A stretch of 64,000 nucleotides of DNA from Coccinella septempunctata (lineage: Eukaryota > Arthropoda > Insecta > Coleoptera > Coccinellidae), in assembly GCF_907165205.1 (NCBI RefSeq), contig NC_058191.1:3598501-3662500 (forward strand), read 5' to 3'. The translations under genes were made by a program, and so were the position numbers. A model generated the notes under the pieces. It did not search any database. It saw only the letters and a list, made by a program, of their open reading frames with translations, and had not been told where the DNA came from. Within the stretch, counting starts at the first letter, position 1. Each line of letters starts with the position of its first letter. Shown in pieces: positions 45,408 to 57,518 of this stretch.

Positions 45408-46598
45408 CTCCATTCACTTTTATTTTAGCACTCGGTTGGCCATGGAAATTTGACACATTTCACTCTGTATAGTACGAAAATGTGGGGGTTATGACGCTTG
45501 TCAAAACATTTTTGGGTTTTAAATCAACCCTATGTTGCCCGTTCTACGTAAAAGTTTCTGTTATTACGAGTTTTATCACAATGTCGAATCTCTTCGGAAA
45601 AAATGTGACGAACATAATTGAAGATTATACAAACTGATTGAAGGCATACCAATTCAGCTATTTGCATGGAAAATACAAGAGATCATATATAATATCATAA
45701 TATGCACTAGCTTGAGGAGAGTTAATGTTCGTCATCTTCTTTGGCTAAAGTTTGAATACGTTACATCAGTTGTAGATTTCAAAAATATTAACCCAAAGAT
45801 GAAATGCAGTGGTTGGACATGGGTATCTTCCGAAGGAATCAACAGATAATTACAAGAATGTTAAATTCCTCAACAAAAATCATCTTGCATCAATATAAGT
45901 AGAAGGAATTAAAGGAAGTTTCAAGTCAAGATAAACTTTACCTTTGAACAAAAATTTCACATGAATAATTAATTAACAGGACAACTAGGGCGTATTTGAA
46001 GCTGTTCATCTTAATACATTGATATAATATGTATACCTTAAGACATTTACAATGTATGGGACAAGTCAAATGAAAAATAGAAATCAATTTTAGGGACTTA
46101 TTCTACGATGACATTCATCGAAAATCCTGTAGTAAACTTTTCGCATTAATTCACTCAAACATAAAATTCTCAAATGCTACCACTTTTTTGGGTCTCCCAA
46201 TAGAAGGAAATTCTTTGTCATCCTCTTCATTCACAATCTTTCTGATTGTGGAAATATTTATTTGAAATATAAATCTTTTAGATTCAGATGAAACATATTA
46301 TTCATCATAATTCTCTTACATTGAGTATGTTCGCTACCTTCTGACGTATTGTGGATTTTAAAATATCAGGGTATAACTATTTGAATGAGCGGACCTGAAT
46401 TCTAAATAGCACTTCCTGAAACCCTGTCTCTTTCTTCTATCACTTTCGGCATTTTCGTAATAAAAATTGATATTAATTGTGGCAACGGCATTATGACAAA
46501 CGACATTTCAGGAGTGCCAACATTACTCCGTTCTAGTTACAAAAACTTGAGAAAATTATTTCATGACCAACCGACTGCTAAAATAAATGTGGATGGAG
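45408..46598 (+). mobile_element. complete 1,191-bp TIR transposon, non-autonomous
   Basis: The left end CTCCATTCACTTTTATTTTA and the right end are inverted repeats of about 40 bp that include GGTTGG(C/T)CATG. Both sides abut TATA (45404-45407 and 46599-46602). The body carries no open frame. It is the uninterrupted reference for the copy nested at 13615-17849 and the derivative at 12118-12815. TIR and TA target suggest Tc1/mariner-type mobilisation in trans. Confidence 0.88.
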
Positions 46599-46602
46599 TA
46601 TA

Positions 46603-46902
46603 GAAAAGGCGATTTTACCAACCAGGCTTTCATAAAGAATTTGCCATGGTTCAACTCAAGGTATCTCCACATAGCTAAAGAGAAGTCCCATAGACATAAA
46701 TAAGCTTTTTCAGCTAATAATTCCTACTTCAATGCCTCACAGTCCATTAGTATTCCTGAAGCGGTTTTCGCGCGAATATGCATAATTTTATAGGGTGGGC
46801 ACGTCCACTGACGGAAGAGAAAATAATTACCGACCGTTTTTGCAAAACTAGCCATTATGTTCCCGCGTTCAATGTCGACGTAATGCACCGATAAAAAACA
46901 AT
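46603..46902. other. intergenic DNA with a possible minus-strand TATA box
   Basis: On the minus strand, CCCTATAAAATT near 46785-46796 is followed by CG-rich sequence (CGCGCGAAAAC). It could be a promoter, but no gene follows convincingly. Confidence 0.2.
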
Positions 46903-47214
46903 TTATTCTTCTCTCATTGAAATGAAATTCCAATAAAGTGAAAAACATTCGCGCAAAATGCAGTTAACAATCGCTGGACTTAGAGTGCAGACAGGACGGT
47001 CGTCTTGGCTTTTAAGGAATCGAAATATGCCTGTATCATCCAGTGGTGTGCATTCCTTTCCCTTTCGGAGAGGAATATGTTCGAAGTATGTCTGGGTTCT
47101 TGGGGTTCTCTGTGAGATATAAGATGCTTGACATATATTTCGTGTTAGGGTATAGAAGATGCTGTCGCAGTCAAGAACGAGTATGAAATGATAAAAAGTT
47201 TTTGTCTTTGCCAT
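46903..47214 (-). CDS. hypothetical 103-residue frame
   Basis: ATG-started minus-strand frame (MAKTKTFYHFILVLD and on) with a moderately hydrophobic start and eight Cys residues scattered. No known motif. An overlapping minus frame continues to 46724. It may be chance or a relic. Confidence 0.15.
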   Translation of the reverse strand: MAKTKTFYHFILVLDCDSIFYTLTRNICQASYISQRTPRTQTYFEHIPLRKGKECTPLDDTGIFRFLKSQDDRPVCTLSPAIVNCILRECFSLYWNFISMREE

Positions 47215-48245
47215 ATTCAGTCAAGGAATCCACTCCTTGTTTTTTGTATAGCAACAAGAAGGGGAAAGAATATATGTTACTCCAAGAACGACAGTAGTAA
47301 GACATCGTTACTGCCATCGGAAAGTACTAGATATAATAATATCGCATCAGTATGAATTGAAATTATGATTTCAATTAGTGACTGATTTGTTTGAAGATCA
47401 AAACAACAAGGAAATAGCAATCACCTATATTATAAAAACCCCTTCAAAGAACTACGGAATAAAGATTCAATATTTCAGAAATTTTTCAAATAAAATACGA
47501 ATTATAACAATGTTTAGTCACCAAAAAGTCAAAAATATCACAAAGTACTTATATTCAAGTGGCCGTATAAGCGGTAATTTAAAAGAAAAAAAAGTAACAA
47601 AAGAAGCCAAAAGATAAATATTGAATAATTTTTCATTATGCTCGTAAGGTAGGTAACCCTACATACAAAATGCTTTCATCGTTTCTGTCTCTTTACCAAT
47701 TTCTCGCAACATATGGTTGTAACAAATCTAACCGCTCTTTCGCGGTCACGGTGTTCGTGTGCAGTCGCCGTATACGTTAAATGGCGTAAATATTTCATGC
47801 GACAGTTATTCTAATACTGCTGAATTCAAAGAGCGTCAACTACAAAGGACCTATATAACTTATTATCACCACCTGACGGATTTCAATGATGCCATTCGTG
47901 TTTTGAATTCTACAAGAGCTGAAACCCAGAAATAATATGAAGACATTACTGTTATATCAAGGTAAGTACCTTGTAGATTTCTCCCATGAATTCAATTTTC
48001 CGAAAAAACTTTGTTACTCTTGGATTTTGCTGCACTGGATAGTGCAGCGTTGTCACCGATTTGGTTCCCCAGAGGATCCCCAATGTGAGATTGGTCCTCT
48101 TTTCGAAGATTTGACACATATATTTAGGCTCGTATTTAGGCCAGTAGCGTTAGACTCCAAAGTCGATCAAAGTAATCAAAAATTGTAGCTAAAGAGTTTA
48201 TTGAAGTAATAGATAATGAGATATTTCCCGATATGAATTTCCAAG
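47215..48245. other. unassigned intergenic DNA
   Basis: 47700-47780 is CG-richer (CTCTTTCGCGGTCACGG). An ATG at 47937 runs 25 bases to CAAG-GTAAGTACC, a strong donor-like site, but no downstream exon is evident. Confidence 0.4.
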
Positions 48246-48408
48246 GTTTTCCCCATCAGCGGAGTTGTGCATTGAATTCTGCAGTGTGTAAAAGTCTTCA
48301 TACCAACAACGCTAGAATACAGCATAATGGCTCTACAACCGAACATTTCTCAACCAACTTTGGAATATAACAAGGCTCCGTATTAGAGCCTTTACTGTTC
48401 AATATTTT

Positions 48409-48515
48409 CCTGACTAAGTTCTGCACCTTTGTTTGAATAATACATATTTGGTTATTGGGTATAGGTTTATACTGGAATAAATTCGGTCACCCATACCCAA
48501 TAACCAAATATATCT
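48409..48515. mobile_element. 107-bp hairpin insert with 13-bp target duplication
   Basis: Bounded by perfect copies of TGTTCAATATTTT (48396-48408 and 48516-48528), single-copy in the LINE at 61785-61797 on the other strand. Inside, ATATTTGGTTATTGGGTAT (48444-48462) and its exact reverse complement (48493-48511) flank a 30-base loop. No coding capacity, poly(A) or Pol III box recognised. Confidence 0.75.
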
Positions 48516-48563
48516 TGTTCAATATTTTTGCCATAGCTGTTTCGATAATTGCTGACAAGAGTA

Positions 48564-49446
48564 GGGGAGACTGGGGAGGGTTGATACGTTTTTTGGAATT
48601 TTTATTCTGGAAACTGAATTATGTGAAGAAGCAGGACTTTTCTTATATTATATAATTCTTCAATTAATCGTCCAACAAAATAAATATAGAAGTCGCAAAA
48701 CATAAACATCTTATTCTGTACAGAACGTTGAACACAAAAACATGCAAACTGTCTCAAGCCTCCCCACATATGGGAGGATTGATACGATGTACTGGGAGAG
48801 TAATCGAGAGGATTATTCAGCTCAGTAGGTAGGTCAGCAATGATACTGGCTTGCTTTGGTCCTATAGGTGTAGAAAAATCAGGAAATTGTCAGTTAGTCA
48901 CTTCCACACAAGAAAAATTGGCCTCGTTAAATACATGGGGATTGTGCGGTTTTTAAAAATCCTTTTGATATGTTGGATGGTGAAGACGCCTTCATGTAGG
49001 CCTATCCAACTAGCTACGGAATATTTTTTGAAGATGATACATGTATCAGGCCTCCCCAGGACAAATGTCTCAAACCTCCCTAAAAGCAATTTTTAAAGTG
49101 ATTTATGTTTTCATCCTATACTCATATATTTTGAAAAGCGAATAAAACTGTAAATTGAGTAGTTTTATGCATATTTCCCAGTGAAATGTTTGTTTATGCC
49201 GAAGAATTAACGCATGATCATAAAACCCTTAGGTAACTTGAGTAAAAACTTACAATTTCTCACCTCGAAACACTCTTCGTTGAATATTTCACAAACAAAC
49301 TACTGTTAGCCTTACAGATTAACGTCACGCAATGCCCTCTGCCAAAGAATAGTGTTCACTAGTATAATACTTTTGAAAACGGCTACAGATCGCGGATATA
49401 AGCCTGTATCAAGCCTCCCCATGTATCAATGCTCCCTAGTCTCCCC
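48564..49446. mobile_element. 883-bp TIR element with GGGGAG(G) motifs
   Basis: GGGGAGACTGGGGAGG at the left and, on the minus strand, GGGGAGACTAGGGAGC at the right form the terminal repeats. Each is followed by TTGATAC. The motif (A/G)GGGAGGxTTGATAC recurs inside on both strands, for example near 48765-48790 and 49050-49085. TA flanks both ends, and the LINE continues seamlessly across. Non-autonomous. Confidence 0.8.
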
Positions 49447-50256
49447 TATACCTGTAAGAGGTGTTGGAATAAGATTCAGATTTGATGGAGGCCTATATAA
49501 CCTGAAACGCCTCAGAGCAAAAACCCGTTCAAAGTTCATCACGGAACTTCAATATGCAGACGACTGCGCACTTATCGCTAGCAGCCCAGAGTATCTACAG
49601 ATAATGCTGGACCCCTATAAACATATAAACATATATACGAAGCTTCAAGCCTTAGACTCAATATCGACAAAACCAAAATCCTGGTAAGTCCGCCAGAAAG
49701 CCTTCAAACTTCAAACATATATCAGCATGGAGAATTAAACTCTAGAACAGGTCGAGCAGTTCAAATACTTGGGAAGCTTCATAAACTAGGGCTAACCTAA
49801 ACTCAAGTAACGAGGACCCAACTTAGATGGAGAGGCCACATTCTGAGGATGGAAGACACATACTCCCCAAAATAGCTCTGTATGGCGAATTGAGCCAGGA
49901 ACCAGGAAACCAGGAGGCCAGTATAAGCGTTTTAAGGATACACTACATCAATCCCTAAAATCAGTTAATGCCCAACATAACTGGGAACAACTAGCGTTTG
50001 ACAGGTCACAGTGGAGGTCTTTGGTCCACAGTTATAATGGAGACTCGAGAAGAATACGGCAGCGGCCAGATTTGGTTGGGTGACTATCCATACCCGGAGT
50101 GAGGTAGGATCTGTAGGTCACAGTTAGGTCTCTTCATTCGCAGGAGGGCACACAGTCGCAATTAACCCTAAGAAATTATAAGTCTGTTCTTTTTTTTTGT
50201 TTTTTGTGAATTTATTCCCGGTAACGAGATACAACAATGAATTAACGAATGAATTC

Positions 50257-50635
50257 TGCGTCGAATATAGGATCGAGAGTGTTACAAGTAAATTATATTT
50301 CAACTTTGAAACATCGTTGGAAAAGTGAGTCCAAAATTTTACACAATGGTTCAATACTTTCCCTAAGCTAACAATACAGCAATAGTATAGAAGAGATAAA
50401 AAATCAACTAATTAATTTCATTCTACATTGAGAGCGAATTACATCTCATTCAAATTTTAATGACATATGTGGTTTTCTAGGATATATCATGAGAAATGTA
50501 GTCCATTGGGAATTTGACTGAATGAAGGAAATGCTTTCCGAACGTTGGGAAAGAAACTAGTAACTTTTTCTTCTTCCTAAAGAGTGCCTTCCCACTTTCA
50601 ATACAACACACAAAACAATGATCGAAATAAATTGG
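50257..50635. other. unassigned DNA after a LINE 3' end
   Basis: Nothing recognised. Confidence 0.5.
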
Positions 50636-50639
50636 ATAT

Positions 50640-51110
50640 TTTTTAGAACTGAAAGATATGGCCAGAAAATTTGAAAAACAATCTATGAAATTGAAGGAAA
50701 ATAGAAACAACTTCAAGAGCAATGGAAGAAACAGCAGTGATACGAAAATAGAAAGAATTAGATTTTACAGAATAACCTAATAATCGAAAAGAAGTGTGAA
50801 AACAACTGGATGCTAAAAGAAATGAAATGAAGAGGAATGTTGAAAAACAAATTGAACCATTAGATAAAGAGCTGAATGGAGAAAATTTTTGTACATCAGA
50901 AACAATCAATTTAGGGAACAATAACGAATCGAAATACCATGGATAAAATAATAAGATGAAGAAGAAAGATATGGAAGTAATGGAAACAATACAAGAAACA
51001 GAAAATGCAAGAATACCATCCAAAAAGTTAGAGAAGAAGAAGATCAGATTGGAGAAGAGATAGAGAAAAAAATAGAAAAAACATATAAGTTTCAAGAAAA
51101 AAGACTTAGG
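50640..51110 (+). pseudogene. purine-rich, decayed coiled-coil-coding stretch
   Basis: The plus strand is strongly A/G rich over about 470 bp and reads, in pieces broken by stops, as Lys/Glu/Arg/Asn-rich segments (ARKFEKQSMKLKENRNN, KVREEEDQIGEEIEKK). This looks like a dead coiled-coil coding region, possibly from a LINE ORF1. The long hydrophobic frame on the opposite strand (50643-51095) is its antisense shadow. Confidence 0.3.
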
Positions 51111-51271
51111 CCTCGACTTAGGCCAATAGTGAATGCAGTTTTGAAATTCAAAATGTTCATTCCTGAAATCTTCAATTTTAGGAATAAAAAATATTTGAAT
51201 TTCGGGTATTTTGTTTTGAGTTGTTAGTATTAGTAATTAGAAGACATTTGTGTTAATTTGTAAGCAATTAA

Positions 51272-51291
51272 ATATATATATATATATATAT
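51272..51291 (+). repeat. (AT)n microsatellite
   Basis: 20 bp of alternating A and T, not adjacent to any recognised LINE end. Confidence 0.85.
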
Positions 51292-51294
51292 CAT

Positions 51295-53028
51295 AAATAC
51301 TTGGAACTCGACTTGGAATTAGAAAATTTTCGATGGTGTGGAAACATCAGAAAAATTGATATTTTTTCATGAAGTCAGCTGAATTGAAAAATATAATATA
51401 ATATTAACAAGAAAGACTTCTCGAATAAAATAAATTCCTTTTGTAGTTAAATGTTGTGCATTTGGTTTGATCAGATCATAATTATAGTATATTCGTCCTT
51501 TTTCGAACGCTGTAAGTAATGTGATCCAAAAAAAATCCTTATATAATAGTATTTTGAATGAGGTAAATTGGAAAAGTGTATTTGAATAACCAAAAACTTC
51601 ATGACTTGTAGTAACATATACACAGATACTCAACAACTATGTAAAAATACTTACATACCCGCACTCATTATTCTAACGACTCAAGCACATACCTGAAAAA
51701 AAAAATTAATCAGTGAAAACAATTCTGATAATCAAAAGTCACATTTCAATAAATACGATATTTACATGTAATGAAGAACAGAACTAGGCGTGATCATGTG
51801 GGCGGTCTAGGAAATTAAGCATTTTCTTTTCTTTCTATCTATTCCATTATACCTACTTAGTGCTTTTAATGGTTGGTGCAAATCATCAGAATAAATCATT
51901 CAAACAAAAATTGTATACAACATTCAAGATAGAAGGGGTATCACCCTCTGAATTGGAATTCACTGAAATTTCGAATATAGGACTGAAAATTCCAAAGAGT
52001 ACCGTCTAAAGCGCAGGGGTAAGTACACGTTGATTTGAACGATAAAGTGCCTGTTCCGATATTGCCTCACCTTTGAAAACACCCACACTCTTTTCATTTA
52101 TTTACCGTTCCTGGATACATTCACGCGATAACAGATTTCTGAGCACCTATCGATTATTATGAGAAATCAATCAATCAAAAGTGTTTTTTCTTTATTTTAT
52201 ATTCCCGTAAGAACGGATGCATATGCTCGAATAATTCCAGTTAAACCGCTGCAGTATTTACAGTTCCGTTGAATGGGCCGAAGAAATGATTGTTCCAATT
52301 AGATTCCATTATTCAAAACACTCACTAATGAATTCATTATCAATTATTCTAGCTGAATAGGACACTTCAATCCATATGATTATAGTCAAGGTGTTACCAG
52401 CTCTACAAGGGTTTAATGGTTGCAATCCTGTTATGGTATGAATTCCTCGAAAGAATGCAAGAAATTACTATAATTATATTCGAATGATGAAAATGTTACT
52501 TCCAACATCGTTATTAATATTAATGAGTGGCATAGGTAGATTTTACTGAAAATGACATTTATGATGACGAGATCATGTCAGAATATGCTTTCCTAGGCAA
52601 TTCGTAATCTCATGGTACGTGAGGTGATTGTCGATCAACAGTAAAGATTTAGAATTAGATGAAGAGACAAATTATTGAATGGCGCTGAACATCTAATTAT
52701 TCAAGATTTTTACAGACTCCATGTCACTGGTGGTACTTTGTACGTGAAAAAAGGCGGACGATAGAAGCAAACTGGTTTTATTCAACAAAAAACAGATACT
52801 ACAGGTTTCCGATGATGCATTTAAGTCTCCAAATAAATTAATCGTACTTATCATATTCGCTGTTAATAATGATTTGCCTTTGGTTTTCATCTATATCTTC
52901 CCAGATATAGAATAATGTCCCATAAAATGAGCGAATAAAATGAAATCAGTGCGAAAGCCACTTAGTATAGTTATTTTTGTTATCAAGCAGTCTACTAAGA
53001 CTTCTTCATGATAACAAACACTTAGAAC
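51295..53028. other. unassigned intergenic DNA
   Basis: 52010-52350 is less AT-rich and free of noticed repeats (contains ATCGATTATTATGAG and CAATTAGATTCC); possibly conserved non-coding sequence, unproven. No gene recognised. Confidence 0.4.
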
Positions 53029-53030
53029 CG

Positions 53031-53655
53031 TAAGATTAATGGCAGTTTAAACCAAAAATTAGAGTTTATACTGTGGTTAACGATAATTCATATCAAACAT
53101 AGTTAATCTATCAAGGATAGTTTGAACTATCGATGGGTTTAAACCTTCGTCAGGGTAGATTTTAACTATCCAGAAGAGATAAAACCCTATATATTTTATG
53201 AAATTAGAAACCTGCTTTCATAAAGTTGTTGCAGTTTCTTGTTTGTTTTGATTGAACACATTTCGGTTAGGTTTGGCTTTTCCCAGTATTATCTCATTAT
53301 TGTACTCTCATTGTGGACTAGTGGTCATATCATAAATGGAGCGTATTAAATATTTGAAAAGAATTAAACAAAATTCGTTGTTTCTACATTTAATTCCGAT
53401 AAATGCAGACATTTGCATCAACCATATATTACATATAACCGAGCATATAACTCATGTTCTATTGTATATTGTTGAATTTTATGCTATTCATTTTTTATAA
53501 ATAAATAACCAACAATTTTGGCAACTGCGCAGGTTAAGGATATCTCTCCTTATTTTCTACTCGATCTTAACATGAAAGTTTAAACCGAGGTTTAAACCAT
53601 GGAATAACATTAATCTGAGATTTCGTAAACTGAAGTCAAACTACCATTAATCTTA
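53031..53655. mobile_element. 0.6-kb TIR element, TAAGATTAATGG termini
   Basis: TAAGATTAATGGCAGTTT at 53031 pairs with AAACTACCATTAATCTTA ending at 53655. Just inside lie several GGTTTAAACC-like words (53150, 53580). Non-coding. TA may be the target. Confidence 0.6.
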
Positions 53656-53659
53656 ATGT

Positions 53660-56330
53660 CCTTAGACGCATACTTTATATATATTTATTTCTGTCTTCTC
53701 TTCTTGTCTTTATTGACAAAATGAGTGTAAAATATCACATGTTGCACGTCCTAACAAGAAAATAATGACATCTCATAGAAAAAGGATGTTCTCATTCATC
53801 GTGAACATCATCATTTACTTCTTTGAATACCCTGTGTATTTGTTATTTTAGAGTTTTGATTCTAGCAAATTATTTGATTTGCCCCTTTTTGGAAAAATCG
53901 TGATCAAAATAAGTTCTGTCCTTCTGCCTGTAAATAATCTAACTTCCAAAAGGAAATAGCTCAGAACTTGAAAGTTTCAGGTTGATTGAGCTGAGTCCGT
54001 TGATTCGACCAATTGTCAATTTCTTTTCGCAATACTGAAAATAATACAATAGCTATTTATGTAATGAGTTACGAAATGCCTGATTTTGTGTGAGACAAAA
54101 GCTCACAAGTTACACAAAATTGCATTTCTCAACGCAATACATACAAAGCTTTTTTTACATTTTTAATAGAGTAATTTTCATAAAGTAACAATAGATATAG
54201 AATACTTTTGACAATAATTGTCAAAGCATAAATCGAGTCTCTTGCCTGCTAACACTTCATGTCAGTTTGACATTTTGTAAATAAATAAGCCAGAACGCAC
54301 GGTTTTTATTTACTTTTACAAAATAGGTGATTCAAGTTCTGAAGAGCAGTCAAGCGATGTTGAAGTGGCAGAGCAGGTAATGCTCTTTCAGCAGTTAACA
54401 ACAAAAAGTTTATGACAGTTTACGGTTTATAACTTTGTGTGAAGAGAAGAGGATAAAACCGAGAATAAAACATTAGTAAAATCTGAAAGAATCTACATTA
54501 TGGACGCTTTACTCAATGTTAAGATCGGAACTAAATCTAAAATCACTTCCCAAATAACAGCCAGTGAGAGCCATAAAACAAGTTTATCGTCTGGAATCAA
54601 TTTGAAATTTTAACAATTGCAATAATTGTGCTGTCAATATTTATAATGATAAATATATAATTCATCTTGTGTTATAACAGTTAAAAAAAATGGACTTTTT
54701 TTCTTCCCTTATTGTTAAATTAATCTTTCGTCCCTAGTTTCATAATATTTTACTTCATGGAACTGTCGGTGGAACTAGTGTAAAATAAGACGTTTTATTA
54801 CGTCTACCAGTTCTTAAAAGTGTCACTTTATATGTCAAAATTTGAAAAATCAAATTTCATTGAAATCTAATTGACAAATAAGAAATGAGGATACGAAGTA
54901 ATTTCAGGAATAATTCTGATTAATTTCATTGGAGTCGTATCACTACTGGGAATTCAAATATAGATTGCAGCGACATGGTGATGACAGTTCGAAGTAAAAA
55001 GTTAATGCAGTCATTGTCATTTTTGAAGGGGATTTTGAGGTTTTCTTCAAATAAATCTTTTTTTCTCAGTTTATAGTTATTTTCTCTCAATTTTGAAGAT
55101 TCGTTGTCGAAACTGGTTTCAAGTGTGTTAATTAGTATCAATTTTAGGTCAATAAATGTAATGAAGTATTAGTATGTATGAAAAAAATTCTGACACTGTT
55201 CTGAATCAGCTGATAAAAAGCAGCAATTGTTTTTTGAATCCGAACTTCTTGGCTCTTCACAAGATCAAAATAGAAGGAAGTTGATTATATGGAGAGCCAT
55301 AACTATGATTTCTTGCCTTCTTCTTATATACAATGGATAAAATTGGAACATTGATGCTAATCAAAGATGACATCACAAGAAAGTCTCAATCGAAGATTGG
55401 CTCAAAGGATTCAAATTATGAAAACTTCACTAAGCTTTCCCCGTTGACGAGATAGATTGAGATATTTTCAACACATTCAGATATAGGTATTTTTTATGAA
55501 AACTCTTATTGAAACATCAAAATATTCTTCGTTCCTCGATGTAAACAAACAAAAGTGCATTTACTTTTTATTTACGAAAATGGACACCAGGGGGCGTATC
55601 GCTTGTTTGAAATTCCTAATAAACAAATTATCAAAAAAAGTCGCAGATGTCACTGAAAGTTGGCATGAAACTTCAAAATATTATTAAGCATCCTTAGTTT
55701 CGATAGTGTTGGGAAAATGAACATAGAAATATTTTAGACTTGATGAAAGGTTGAAATTTGCAATGTTATTTTTTACCTATCGACAACATCGTGAGTAGAT
55801 GCAATGAAATCGCCTACTCGGATCTCAAAATTCTCCAGAAAATATTCGAGAGCTGAAAAAAAACTTCACTCTTTCATTCATTGTCAATCAAAAACGTTGG
55901 CAAAATCGAACACGACGTCTGTAACAACTTCGCACAGCGGTAGAAAGGAACACTATACGAGTATACAGGTGAATAGATTTCATTCGACTAGCGTGTATTC
56001 TTCAAGTTCAGCAAGTATTAATTTGATTACATATTTCAGTCGGAATGATGATAAGGCTTCCTTCGGATCTTACTGTCGCTTTGAACGCCTACCTAATTTG
56101 ATATCGGATTTTATTCGAAGCCTATCTTCTTAGGTAAATATTGGCGTAAGTGAAAACGGAGCTGATACGACTGTTAATTGAGCAATTATTTTGCAAGGTT
56201 TGCTTGAAGACGATACGAGCAAGTTTGTAAATAGAAGCGGAGAGAGGAGTTCATTCAATATGCAGCATACGAAATAAAAGCAACGACATTATAGAGTTAG
56301 CAGGTTCTTCTTAGGCTGTTAGCATTTTTT
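53660..56330. other. unassigned intergenic DNA
   Basis: 54065-54150 holds a small imperfect foldback (GAAATGCCTGATTTTGTGT against ACACAAAATTGCATTTC). The open frame at 55804-56133 is Ser rich without a known motif. No gene recognised. Confidence 0.45.
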
Positions 56331-56331
56331 T

Positions 56332-56679
56332 TCAATAATTGTGGCATACTTTTCTCACCATTATTTTCGACCAGTTTTCATTCGTAGCTACAATTGCGAG
56401 GAACTTGTTTTTAGGGATATTTGTACACCATGATGCTAGAACACAAGCGCTCACATGGAAAATGGAAAGAAATGAAGAGACCAACACAATTGCCAGGAAA
56501 GGAGCATAAATTCCTTCATTGGGTTGACACCTCTCTATGATATAGAAGAATGAACCTACAAGAAAGAATTTCAGGAGATGGAAAACACCCAAACAGAAAC
56601 ACACCAGAGGAGTTTTCTGGATCATTCCAAAAAGTTCATCTGGAACGTCAACACTGCGAGATCTAAGAAGTGTCTGCAT
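56332..56679 (-). CDS. hypothetical two-pass membrane protein
   Basis: 115 residues from ATG at 56677-56679 in AAGATGC context. The N-terminus is polar (MQTLLRSRSVDVPDELFG). Two hydrophobic segments follow: VCFCLGVFHLLKFFLVGSFF, and IYAPFLAIVLVSSFLSIFHV extending to about residue 80. The tail is polar. The organised alternation of polar and hydrophobic parts is better than expected by chance, but no family is recognised, no intron is evident and the complementary strand is merely polar. Could be a lineage-restricted gene or one exon of a larger one. Confidence 0.35.
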   Translation of the reverse strand: MQTLLRSRSVDVPDELFGMIQKTPLVCFCLGVFHLLKFFLVGSFFYIIERCQPNEGIYAPFLAIVLVSSFLSIFHVSACVLASWCTNIPKNKFLAIVATNENWSKIMVRKVCHNY

Positions 56680-56689
56680 CTTAACCAAG

Positions 56690-57150
56690 AATCAAGAATA
56701 TTGAACTCTTACAGCGGAATTGCTATAGCAGGAAGTAACTTATGAGAACTGTTCTAGCTGAAACCGAACACCGAAGATTCTGTGAAGAGTAGACACGGAT
56801 CACCGTGAAACCATCCCAGATACTGGAAGTGATTGGTTATCTGTAAACCCTGTTTCAATGAAAATGGTATACATATATAATTTCATTAACTGACGATAAC
56901 ATTTAAGGATTTCGAAATTTCATTGTAATCGTTCGTGAAATGTAGAAGATATTAAGATATAAGCAATTTTCGAATATCATAACGTATTTAAGATTTCTCA
57001 TTATAAATCAAGAAAAAAAAGATATTAAGGTTTGAGTGACGTCATGTTGAATGACTTGCAAGGGCAGAACTTTTTTGTCTATAAACGTAATTCATATCTG
57101 GTATAGTTTAGAAGACAGTACAGGTGAGTATCGAATTTGTAAGCACCCTG
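56690..57150. other. intergenic DNA ending in an orphan MITE terminus
   Basis: GCACCCTG-TATA at 57150 is a right terminus of a CAGGGT element; no matching left end was found. The LINE fragment at 57170 begins 20 bp later. Confidence 0.4.
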
Positions 57151-57169
57151 TATAAGGGTCGTCATATCA

Positions 57170-57518
57170 TTTAATGCCAATCATAACTGGGAACAACTAG
57201 CATTAGACAGGTCACAGTGGAGGTCTTTGGTACACAGTTATAATGGAGACTCGAGAAGGATACAGCGGCGTCCAGATCTGGTTGGTGACTATCCATGCCC
57301 GGAGTGTGGTAGGATATGTAGGTCACGGTTGGGTCTCTACAGTCACAGGAGAGCACACAGTCGCAATTAGCCCTGAAAAATTATAAGTCTGTTCGCACCT
57401 TTTTTTTTTTTCTTTTTTCTCTTTTTCCTTTCTTTTTCTTTTCTTTTTGTTTTCTCCCTTTTTCGTCTTTTTGTAGATTCATTCCCGGCAACGGGATACA
57501 GCAATGAATGAATGAACT
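57170..57518 (+). pseudogene. CR1/L2-like LINE, extreme 3' end
   Basis: Contains only the last about 60 codons (NWEQLALDRSQWRSL-like, then CPECGRI and SHRRAHSRN) and the 3' UTR. The UTR has gained a pyrimidine tract at about 57397-57470 that is much shorter in the other copies. Ends with GAATGAATGA at about 57518. 5' truncated. Confidence 0.85.

Larger units (their letters stand above)
48250..50256 (+). pseudogene. CR1/L2-like LINE copy with two inserts and an internal deletion
   Basis: 48280-48408 begins in the RT region (SLHTNNARIQHNGS). The frame is broken by inserts at 48409-48515 and 48564-49446, then resumes at 49451-49690 with FITELQYADDCALIASS, the catalytic box being intact. Near 49795 the reading jumps from the YLGSF region to the RGPNLDGEATF region, a deletion of about 300 bp relative to other copies. 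The C-terminal region and 3' UTR follow, ending with GAATTAACGAATGAA at about 50256. Dead element. Confidence 0.85.

Noticed and set aside
47937..47961. ATG followed by a strong GTAAGT donor as a first coding exon
   Set aside because: Only eight codons and no plausible downstream exon seen.
50643..51095. 150-residue hydrophobic minus-strand frame
   Set aside because: It is the antisense of a purine-rich strand; composition alone explains the Phe/Ser/Leu run.
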